A stretch of DNA of 64,000 nucleotides from Ulota crispa (lineage: Eukaryota; Streptophyta; Bryopsida; Orthotrichales; Orthotrichaceae). The notes under the pieces are model-generated. The model was not told where the DNA came from and searched no databases. It saw only the letters and a list, made by a program, of their open reading frames with translations. Positions 22,301 through 32,500 of this stretch are shown one piece after another. Positions within the stretch are counted from its first letter, which is position 1; each line of letters starts with the position of its first letter. The stretch is taken from positions 7,502,001 through 7,566,000 of the forward strand of contig OY987250.1 in NCBI GenBank assembly GCA_963920765.1. Direction: 5' to 3'. A program made the translations under genes and the position numbers.

Positions 22301-24567
22301 TAGAATGGGACCAGGTGGCCCTGCTGTGAAAGGAATGTTGGAGCTTGACCTCCCTGAAGCAAAGTCTCTCTTTGAGCGCCAAGCTGAGCGACTGAAACTT
22401 GTGCAAGAACTTGCAAAAACGGTATGTAATAGCTGGTCAGTGTGATATTTTTAACGGCACTCTTTTGTTCGTCCCTGATTAAAATATGAGGTTCACTTGA
22501 AGCTGGAATCAATCTCATAGAGTGTGATCACCTGTGATAAGAATCTGACATTTCAGTTTATTGGTATTTCTCATGCAGGTTCACCCTGAAGCAACTCCTC
22601 AAATACCATGGATTGTTTTGACAAGTGATGCTACTGATGCTCCTACTCAGCTGTTTTTTGAGCAGAAAGATTATTTTGGATTAGAAGTGTCTCAGGTAAA
22701 CCAACCTTCAACTTGGAGCCAGTTGAACTAGAGATTAGAGCGCATGTCTTACATCATCTCCTGCCTTTTTTTTTTCGTGTTTTCCATTCTTTATATGGAC
22801 TGAGCCGGTGCGACTTGACAGGTGTGGTTTGTTAAGCAAGACAGTTTACCTTGTGTAGACCCCAATAAAGGACACACAATCCTCTTAGAATCGCCGTGGA
22901 AAGTAGCTACAGCACCTACAGGAAATGGAGGTCTATTTTCTGCTCTGCATTCACAAAATATCACTGACCGGCTTTCTGAAGAAGGCGTGCGTTATGTCCA
23001 GGTATGCAGGATCAGGTGTATGTATGGCTCGATTTTTTTGTAAACTTGGCAGTTCTCTTCACTCCGTTTTTACTTGCCAATTGAACTCCAATTATTATGC
23101 TCACTGTTTGAGAAATGTAACAACTACGTCTTGCAATAACAATCTATCTGAAGAGTCAGAGGCATTAAATTCTAACTAATTTTATTCTAGAGTATCAACC
23201 GGGCATTGATCCTCACGCAAAATGATCATTGTGACCATATACAGACCTGCTCATGGAATAGATTCTCTAATAACGATGATGCCTAGACGTTTTAAAAATG
23301 GTTCAACATTACTGGAAATCATGCTTATCACATAACTGATTGTACTTTGAAACTCTAATTTGGTCTAGAATTGTGGAAAGATGAGTTTGGTTTCATCCTA
23401 ATGAGAAGAACGCTTTGGTACTGCAGGTATATGCAGTAGACAACGCTTTAATACGAGTGGGAGACCCCGTATTCTTTGGGTATGCACACGAGCAGAACGC
23501 AGATGTAGGCGTCAAGGTCGTGAAGAGAACTTCTTCTGACGAGGCTATAGGTGTATTATGCTTGCAAAAACACACTGAAGAGGATCTCAAAGGTGAAGAC
23601 GAGGAGGATGTTGAAAGAGGTTCGAATGACGATGAGAAAACCTCATCTTTCAGCCATTATGGAGTCGTAGAGTACAACGAAATGCCAGACTCACTCCGGA
23701 CTGCGAAAGAAGGAGATGATCTGGTTTACCGGGCTGCTCATATTTGCATAAACCTCTTTTCAGTGGACTACCTGGCGAAGCTGGCAAGTCCAAAGTTTGA
23801 ACTGGGTTTCCATACTGCATCAAAGAAGATACCGTGTCTGAAGAAAGGTGAATCAGGTGACTGGCTAACGCATATGCCCGACGAAGTGAATGGAGTCAAG
23901 CTGGAGCAGTTTATATTCGATGCTTTCACGTATTGTGACCCTGCGAAGGTGAGTCTTCTGGTCTATAAACATTTTTTTCTCTTTTCTTTAGGATCATTTT
24001 CACCTCTATGCCACATTTAACTAAATACGGTCAATCCAAAGTCTATAAGCAATAGTCCAGAAACTGCTTTTGCTTGCAAAACACTGGGGAAAATCGTAAA
24101 ACATTCAGAGATATGTCCAAATCAGAAGACATGCAAAACTTTGGAACATTACATGCAAAATATTGAGAAATCTTCAATGTTCAAGGACATCAATAATTTA
24201 TAATTTCATGAATAGTCCAAAAGATCCCTAAGGAGTTAAGTGTGTCTTCTCTTTGCTTACATTTTGTTACAAACTTTTAAACATAAACGAAGCCAAAGTT
24301 CGCAATTTTATTGAACTTGAGCTGTGTTTTTGAATTGGCTGTGACGTTGTGATTGCACAGGTTGCTGTGTTGGAGGTTGAGAGAAACGAAGAGTTTGCTC
24401 CTATAAAGAATGGCGTTGGCTTAGGAATGTCGGACACCGCTGAAACAGCTCGTGACATGGTACTTGCATTACAGAACCGCTTCTCATCCAGTTCGCAACT
24501 GGATGAATCAGGTCAGGTTTGCGAAACTTATTCGTCGCTTCTTAGAGCTTTCATTTGTGGCAAATGA
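19368..24567 (+). CDS. Plastid RimM ribosome-maturation domain fused to a UDP-sugar pyrophosphorylase-like domain
   Basis: Exons: 19368-19587, 19693-19832, 20656-20793, 20911-21024, 21205-21447, 21537-21730, 21809-21821, 21917-21998, 22105-22421, 22579-22695, 22822-23001, 23427-23948, 24361-24567 (828 residues). Residues 1-75 are Ser/Ala/Arg-rich, like a chloroplast transit peptide. RimM follows (VEIGTIAQTHGINGELRVRS, then PGIRWIRRV) with a PRC-barrel (residues ~165-290). RimM assists small-subunit maturation at the S19 region. From ~380 the protein is UAP-like: LAGGQATRMG (~441-450), WIVLTSDATD, APTGNGGLFSAL, VDNALIRVGDPVFFGY, KLEQFIFDAF, FAPIKNGVG. The classical GxGTRLG loop is altered to GQATRMG, so activity is uncertain. 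It ends soon after the NTP-transferase core. I recall the same fusion in an Arabidopsis RimM-family protein. The exon-7 donor is GC (GCAAGT), and the exon-8 donor is less sure (21986 is an alternative). Confidence 0.88.
20171..20527. mobile_element. Tourist-like (PIF/Harbinger) MITE in RimM/UAP intron 2
   Basis: 357 bp with long terminal inverted repeats starting GGGCATCGCCAATGCAACCG, continuing through GTAACCAGGCCCGGTATAAC. TAA is duplicated at 20168-20170 and 20528-20530. The near-perfect TIRs suggest a young insertion. Confidence 0.85.
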
Positions 24568-24821
24568 GCTAGTGTAGTCTGAAGCTTTTCTTAAGCTTTC
24601 TTTAAGTTCTTCTTAGTCTTCAAGTAGCACTGGAGGCTGTGGAAGTCAAGGTAAACGTGGGTGGCAGTTCTACCTTGATTTTGTTACCATTTTTGGTGCC
24701 AAATCAGCTTAGAACTGGTTCACCCAGTTTGCTGCTAGAAAATTTTGCCCTCAACTCCCCTCTTATCTATTTTGTCAGGGTTTGTGAATCGAATATTCTT
24801 CAAAATTCCATCTATGCCGTT
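24568..24821. other. Probable 3' UTR of the RimM/UAP gene
   Basis: Transcribed-looking flank without an open frame of note. The polyadenylation site cannot be fixed. Confidence 0.4.
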
Positions 24822-25066
24822 AAACACCATATTAGGTAAATTGGGAAAAAGGTATAATTTGGGACTTTCAGATTCGCCTTCAAAAGTTTGAGGTGATCTC
24901 AAACCGAGCTCAGTTTTTTTTTGCACACGTGTCCTCACCTGAGAGGAGGGAAAAAATCTTAGTGGCTCAGACTGAATCTACTCCCTTCGAATCTAACTTT
25001 TTGGGATTGGGGGGGAGAAAACAAAGTGGGACACCCTTTTTTCCCACTTTACCTAATGTGGTGTTG
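24822..25066. mobile_element. MITE, AACACCATATTAGGTAAA terminus family
   Basis: Ends AACACCATATTAGGTAAATT and, on the other strand, AACACCACATTAGGTAAAGT. It holds a conserved block (24885-25000) with GAGGTGATCTCAAACCGAGC and GCTCAGACTGAATCTAC. That block recurs at 26610-26750, 29680-29815 and 62915-63040. Confidence 0.65.
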
Positions 25067-26027
25067 TTTGTCAAATGTCACTGAAAGTCGAGGAATTGAT
25101 GAGTAGGTTATTTGAAATTGAGTAATCTAGTTGAGTTATACCAGTTGAAACTTGCGGTGAAATTGATTGCATTTTGAGGATTCTTACCAGAAACATGGTT
25201 ATTGCTGTAAAAATATGACAGAAAACCTTGACAAAAAAAACGAAGAGTATTTTGTTAGAGATGGCAGTCATGTGCAAGCCGTGTATGGGAATGGTAACCA
25301 TGCACCTGCATAGGGTACACATACATTTTCAAACAACTGCGTGAAACGTCGCAAAAGCAACATCCGAGACGCTACCAAATTGGTACCAACATCTCAGGCA
25401 TGTTCAAAGGAGCAGTCTTTAAGAGTGTTTATAGGACCTCCTAGTGCTAGGCAGGGATTTTTTTATTTTATTTTGGTCTTTCGTTGGTCCAGTGAGACGC
25501 ACCCCATAATGCATGCAGGTGAGGAAGAAACGGATAGATTCATCCATGTGTACACATTAAGTCATAAAATCAAAATCAGCTAATAATATGTATTAGTAAT
25601 TAAATCCAAATTTAGGTGCACCTAATGATTTTCCATTGAGAAGGATTTAGTAATTGCACCAATTTTTCTATCCAGTTTTCTTAGTGTTAAAGTTGTGAGT
25701 GTGAAAATGAGGTAAGGTTGTGGCAAAAGTCTACCTAAAGAAGATTCTCTAGTACTAAAGGTACACTTCCATGCTTGATCAAAATTGGAAAGTTGAGAAA
25801 ATGACAAAGGAGTTATAGAGCCATGCATGTAAGTTCGTTGAAAAGTAACACATTTATTAATCTAAAATGGTGTTTTTGATAATTTGGTAATTTGAAATTA
25901 AAAATTGTGTTTAGTATTTTTTTTTGCAAGAAGCCCAATTTTTTGGGGGATTTGGATTTCTTGACATTGTAAAATCACCATGGCCAATTCCAACCAAGCA
26001 TGAAAGTTTGCCCCAAGGCCCAGTTTT
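25067..26027. other. AT-rich spacer
   Basis: No gene, RNA or clear repeat boundary is seen. The reading frames here are short and look random. Confidence 0.5.
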
Positions 26028-26360
26028 CTACACTAAATAGTGCATTTAGGTTGTTCCTTACTAATTTAATGACATTTTACACTATATAAATACTCATTGA
26101 TACTACCATATATTCATCAATAATTAACATAATAATAAGCAGTTCTTAACAACCATAAGGACTAGACAACATCAAGAATGCTACAAAAAAAAGAAACTGC
26201 ATGTCTGCAACGTCAAGGTCATATGTTACTGTGAATTCTTAATGTCTAAACAGTCACATGCACTTCCAAGTGTCCAAGCAATGAGTCATGATGAGTCGTG
26301 AGGTAACTTTCTAGGGTAAGACAACCAAAATGTTAAGGCAACCAAAATGCACTATTTAGT
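26028..26360. mobile_element. MITE with CTACACTAAATAGTGC termini
   Basis: About 333 bp. The left end CTACACTAAATAGTGCATTT faces the right end GCACTATTTAGT. It lies head to tail against the next element, so the two junctions touch at 26360/26361. Confidence 0.6.
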
Positions 26361-27839
26361 TTACACTAAATAGTGTATTTTGGTTGCCCAAACAATTAGA
26401 TTACCTTACCTAGCAAAGTTATGTAATGAATCGCCCTTGACCAATGGCCACGTGGAGGGGCACGCAACTCTCTTAATGCTATCATAATTTTTGGTTTTGT
26501 GAAAAGTTTCAATTTCCGTGCTCTTTGACTTTAGTGCTTGTTGTTGTGCCCAACCTTTGCTAGCAACGCCATATTTGTGGGACTAAACCCTGATTTTGGG
26601 AATAAACTAGGTTTAAGGTGATCACCTTAAACTGAGCTCTAGGTTTAAGTAGCATTTTTTTTGGTACACATGCTCTCACCTGACAAGAGGAATTTGTGAG
26701 GGACAAAATCTGAGTGGTTCATACCAAATCTAATGCCTTCGAATTTGATGTTCAAACACCAAAGGAGAAATGCTGGGTTTAACCCCTAAGCTACCAAGGC
26801 CATTTTCTGCCAAAAACCACTCAAAACTGCCTCTATTGCTGTGTTCACCAAAAATTTCAACAAAATGCCGTTCTTGAAAATCTAGCCATAGGATCTTGTA
26901 AAGAACTTGTAGAAGAAGAAGCCATAAAAATTTCGTAACATTTGACCGTACGGATTGAAAGTTATGAGCATTTGAAGGGATTTTTTTTTTTTTTTTCCAT
27001 TGTGCCCAAAAATTTCAGATGGCTTTGATTGACTATTGCTGATTTGTTTTGCAATAGGGACCTTGAAGTTGTAATTTTTTCTTATAGGTAATCAAGTTAG
27101 ACCTTTGTACACCAATTTTCAAGGCAATCAAATACAAGGAACACATCCTAAAAAATATTGCAATGCCACTATATGACAAGTTTTGCAAATACACTATGAT
27201 ATTTTTGAGTGAAGTTTCCCACCACATGTTTTTAGATATTGGAAATCCAAATGGTGTGTTTGAAGATAAACATGTACTTCAAATGCCAAAAAAGAAAATA
27301 GTTAAAAACCTCAAAAACTCTAAAATTTAGAAGCTCTTAAAGCCCAATTTGACCTCCTAATTGGAAATGAAAGGGGAATAATGGAGATCACTAGAGCAAC
27401 ATGTGGCAACCCCTCCTTGCTCCCCCATCTTCAAAGTCAATATTTTCTCCCTTGCCCAAGCTGCCCCTTGAATTGCTTTTAGCTAAAAGAAGCCCATAAC
27501 TTGCGAACCGTGTGACATAATCACATGATTTTTTGCATCCCACAAATCTTATACATTCCCACACACTCATAAAAAGTTTCAAAAAATCATGTAAAAATTT
27601 GAGGTCACACAAGCCTACCCAAAATCCCAAAAGTCCCCCGAGGGGACTTTGGGACTTTAGGGGTTAATATGAAATACAACTTGAGAATTTGATTTTTCCA
27701 ATTTAATAAATATGGCATTTAGCTTCTTCCATTGTTTATTACGGTAATTATTAACACAAAAGTTAGTCTTGGTAAACATTTAAAAAGTGTGAAATGTTGA
27801 GAAATTTATGGGGCAACCTAAATACACTATTTGGTGTAG
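26361..27839. mobile_element. MITE of the same family, carrying a nested TTAA-type element
   Basis: Left end TTACACTAAATAGTGTATTT; right end on the other strand CTACACCAAATAGTGTATTT. Without the nested 26779-27667 insert it is about 590 bp. It also contains the GGTGATCACC module (26610-26750). Confidence 0.55.
26779..27667. mobile_element. TTAA-type (piggyBac-like) MITE, 889 bp, nested
   Basis: Starts TTAACCCCTAAGCTACC and ends GGGACTTTAGGGGTTAA. The TTAA is the only visible target duplication. No transposase frame is seen. Confidence 0.6.
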
Positions 27840-28823
27840 TAAAGCTGACGTGGATTTTGACATTTTAAGCACTTCACCACAGACGTGCAAGTGGCACATG
27901 GACTTTAATTTTCTGAAAACCTTCAAGACTTTGACTTTATCTTAGGGATAGACTGGATTGAATTTCACAGTTCAGACTGAGGAAGGATCCGTGGAAAGGA
28001 GATAACTTACCTTATGTTCGACATTTTGAGCTGGGAGGCGACTCCAGGGAGGGTCCAAGATGTTAGATAAAGGCCCCACGGTGATTGGGGCAGGGTCCCA
28101 TGCAATGTGCGGGAAAAATCGGCTACTAGCCAGTGGAATTTGGAAAAAAATCGGTTGTATTTTGAAATTGTCGGCAAAAAAAATTTATAATTATAGTATA
28201 TAGCTATGTAAATTTAGAAAAATATCCGGCACAATTTGGCAAAAAACTGGTTGAACACAAAAAAAAATGCCTGTTTTTAGCTGGTGAAGTCCAAAGAATT
28301 TCCCAAACACTGGTCCCATGGGCATCGGTCTTTAGCACTTCTCTCACGTGTGGATCGAAAAGGCACTTTCAATTGAATTGAAAATCTTCAATTCCATTTG
28401 CTATAAATAAGATTTCCAACACGTTTCCTCTTTGCTGAATAGAACAGTTAGTTAAGTCGATATGTCAAACAGTAAACTTCGATCAGTTCTAGATCGAGCT
28501 TCACAACTTATCATCGAATCATCGATCCATTACCAAGCAACTTGCGACTCCCATCTAAAAGTTAAAACGCCTTCTCCAAGTCTCTATACGCACGTGCCTT
28601 GAAAAGCGCTCCATAACTGTAGATTGTAGAACATTCGTGCCCTCAATATTCCATTTCATGGTTCCAGTCAACGAAAGCAAACAGTTTCGCTACGGCTCCG
28701 CGTAACTAGCTCGTCTAATCCTCGAGTTGACAGAACCATTCCACATCAGATCCTCGAGTTGACAAGACCAGTCCAGCGGCACGTTTGGACACCGAGTTAA
28801 AAAAACTCCCACTTTTTGGCATG
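27840..28823. other. Spacer upstream of the carbonic anhydrase gene
   Basis: No gene was identified. A TATAAATAAG at about 28402 could be an old or distal promoter element. GGTCCCATG-type short repeats flank 28080-28320 and look like a decayed transposon. Confidence 0.4.
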
Positions 28824-29120
28824 AACGTGTTATTCATTAATTTGGGAAAACGATGGATACCATTTTGTACCTCACCGTAATCCAAAATAGCCACCTTAAT
28901 TTGAATTCAGGAGGTCACCTAAAACCTAGTTAATGAACTGTGTCCAAAATTTCAAAAGTTAATGAACTTTCTGTCCAAAAAGAACATATTTCCGGATGAT
29001 ATATATCTCATTTCATTGGAAAACCGTCAACGGATTCCCAATTCAATGAATATGACGTTCTCTGGAAAAAAAACCACAAGTCTCACTTTGTGCGCTTTTT
29101 CCCAAATTAACGAATAACGG
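28824..29120. mobile_element. MITE, CCATATT/GTTATTC terminus family
   Basis: Ends AACGTGTTATTCATTAATTT and, on the other strand, CCGTTATTCGTTAATTTGGG. It lies about 140 bp upstream of the likely TATA box of the carbonic anhydrase. Confidence 0.55.
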
Positions 29121-29261
29121 ATTCATGGTAACATCGTCGGGTGCTCATGCTGGTGTTGAAAGCTGGTGTTGTTGATACTTGATACTAACGTGGTGTTGAA
29201 AACATAACTCAAAAACCAATGACCACAGCGTTGCCGATCGAGGAGACCCGAGTATGTATAT

Positions 29262-29270
29262 TATAAATAC
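29262..29270 (+). promoter_or_regulatory. Likely TATA box of the carbonic anhydrase gene
   Basis: TATAAATAC lies 252 bp before the chosen ATG. It would place transcription start near 29295, leaving a leader of about 230 bases. Confidence 0.45.
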
Positions 29271-29521
29271 TCGGACCACAACATGTTGTAACATAAGCAC
29301 TATACTTCAACAAAGTGCAAATTTTGTACACGCCAGTCTAGATTTAGTCCTCAGGTTTAAGCACCTTCATTTGGTTCTAGCCGGACTCGACAGATTTTCA
29401 ATTCACTCTGTACAAGTTCAAGTATTCAAGTATCACGAAGAGATTGGTCAAGTTTTTTGTTCAGACGTGTTGCAAGATCGAGCCTTGAATTAACTGAAAC
29501 ATTTCGGTTTTTGATACAAAG

Positions 29522-32500
29522 ATGGGAAGGTTGAGCTGCTTTTACTGGACTGTGGCTGTATGTTTATGCTTGCAAGTTATCACCTTTGGGGTTGCAGCAG
29601 GTGAGAGTCAAAATCTGAGCATAACGCCATATTCGTTAATTTGGGAACTATGTTAGAATTGGGACTTTTGAAGGTTTAAGGTGATCACCTTAAACCCAGC
29701 TCTAGGTTTAAGGAACGTGTTTTTTTTGGTACACATACCCTCACATGAGAGGAGGAATTTGCAAGGGAAAAAACCTTAGTGACTCAAACTGAATTTGATA
29801 CCTTTTGAATCTAGGTCAAGGTAACTTCTTGGGTTTAAACACCATATTCATTGTAATGAGAGTTCTCCAGTGAAATGAGAGGTACTTTAAAGAAAATACA
29901 ACTTGAAATAAAAAAGTTTTAGGGCAATTTGACAAAAGGTTTTAGGTCAATTGAGATGAATTGACATAAAACCTTTTAGATTCAACCTAAAATTGAAAGG
30001 TTTTGTGTCAATTCAGCTTGATTTGAGCTGAAAACTCTCATTTTAATGTTTATTTTGAGAGATCCACGTTCTCTCATTATATTGAATATGGTGTTTTTAA
30101 GGTGAAATTCAATTTGGAAACTGCGTTTTCCCAATTTAACGATTATTTGATGTCATCAAATATTATTCAGTTTCATTTGCTTTTTTATGAAAGAAAACAC
30201 CATATCAAGTGCATTGAGAAAAATAGAGGGACCATTTTGTACTCCACCTTAATCTTACATACAATAAATGTAGGCGTAGGCGCATAGTTATAGCCCGAAG
30301 TTGTAATTTTTTGAAAATTTTGAAGGCAATCAGTGAGGCTTTAGTGACGCTTCACTATTGTACAAGAAAATGCATGCTTCTTCTTTTGTGATATGCTAAA
30401 TTGTACATAATGACAAAAATAGCCAAGGTCCCGGAATGCACCCGGAATGCATTGTTTTCCCCAATTTACCTAATATGGTGTTAATTTAAACTTGTGCCAG
30501 TTTGAGACTCACGTGGATTTTTTTGCTCTGGATGAGCAGATGCTGTGAAGTTTTCCTACGACAATGGACCCACTGGACCTGCTCATTGGGGAGACTTGAA
30601 TGGGAACTGGACAACATGCAAATCGGGAAAGCTACAATCGCCCATGAGGATTACTCCTGATATTATGGTCATTGACCCTAAATTGGGTGAACTTGACGCT
30701 TCGTACTCTGAAGATCCCGTTGCTGCTAACATTTCTATCAATGCAGGCTACGCCGTTGAGGTACTGAGTGGTTTCAGATATATTGTTACTCTCATTTTCC
30801 ACCAAAACACCATATTTGTTATAATGAGAGTTTTCCAATGAAATGATAGGTAATTTAAAGGAAATTCAAAAAAGTTTTAGGTCGATTTAACAAAAGGTTC
30901 TAAGTCAATTCAGTTTCATTCGAGTAGAATTGTTAAAAAACCTTTCAGATTTTATTTAAAATTCAAGTTGAATTGTCATAAAACCTTTCGGTTTTGACTT
31001 AAAATTGAAAGGTTTTATGTCCGAGCTGAAAACTCTCATTTTAATTTGAAAACTCTCGTTTGCATGGAAATTGGTGATTTTGGTCAAGAACATGTTTATT
31101 TTGAGAGGTCCCCATTCTCTCATAATAACAAATATGGTTTGCCAAGTCAAAGAGATTCACATCAAACTTTTGTTAATTTCTCTTTGTCATTTTCTTTTTC
31201 AAGGATTCTTCATGTTTTCTCTGTGATTTGTTAAACATTTTTATCTAACTTTTCTATGATTTTTTCCTTAATCACATTTCCCTATTAATAACATTTCCCT
31301 ATTAATAAAAGAAGATTTTTATATACAAATCCTTACAAGGAGATCAAAAATATTTTGTTATGATTTAGCTTAGGGGGCATGTTTATCACATTGAACAACT
31401 TGCACGTCCACTTGCCCATCCACTATGCCCAATTGAGCTTAGCTCTTGCAGGTCCTATCACTCCTATGTAGTCAACTCATAGTTGCTTTTAGAAAATGGT
31501 AAAAAAAGGTAACCTTGTACATGTTGGTTACGCACATGGTTGACACCAAGAAGTTAAGATGCTGATCTAAAACCATATTGTGTAGTAAACATATAATGAA
31601 GTCAAGATGCAAATTTAAAACTATGTCAATTGTCACGTAGTAAAGAATGATAAAAAAACAAGAATTTGATTCTTCCCTTTTTAATGTCAAACATCCTAAA
31701 ATGCAAACACTCACAACAAGGAAAGTTAGGAAACCATGGTCAAATCCACAAAAAGTTAACAGATTGTGACCTAATTTACATATTAGGTCACAATCTTTGT
31801 TAACTTTTTATAGATTTGACCATGATTTCCTTGTAGTGATTGAAAGGACACACCTACCTATGTGGTCCAAACCGTGGTCCAAACCGCTTGCTTGCCTTAT
31901 CCTTTGACCAAATCTCACCTAAAGTAACAATCCCAAATTGAGAGTAATCTAATTCCTAATTCCTAAGTAACCAAGGCTGTTTGCTTAAATGGCCAGGTTT
32001 TTCTTGTACTGATGTGTCTTTTGTGTGCAGGTTAGTGTGGACAGCAGTGTGGCACTTCTGAAGATCGACGGCGTGAGATACCGACCATCTCAGTTCCATT
32101 TCCACATGGGAAGCGAACATAAGATTCTGGGGCGCAGTTTTGCAATGGAGCTGCACCAGGTGTACACCAGTGAAGACGATGCCAGCAAGCGGGCAGTGAT
32201 CGCCTGGCTCTTTATCAAGGGAGCAGAAAACCAATTCCTGGCTCAGGTACTACAACATAAATCACTACGGATTCACAATGCACCATGGTTGTCACATTGG
32301 ACCGCCGACCGTCTGCTTGCCTGTCTTTCAAAAGTGCCTAGTTGAGCTCATGTCATTTGATGTAGTCAACCCATAATTGACTTTGAGAAATGATAAGAAA
32401 ACTTGCTTTATTCATGCTAATGACACTCATTACTGCCAACATAAACTCAAAACACAAATTTAAAACCATATCACTTGATAAAAGTAAAAGATAGTAATTT

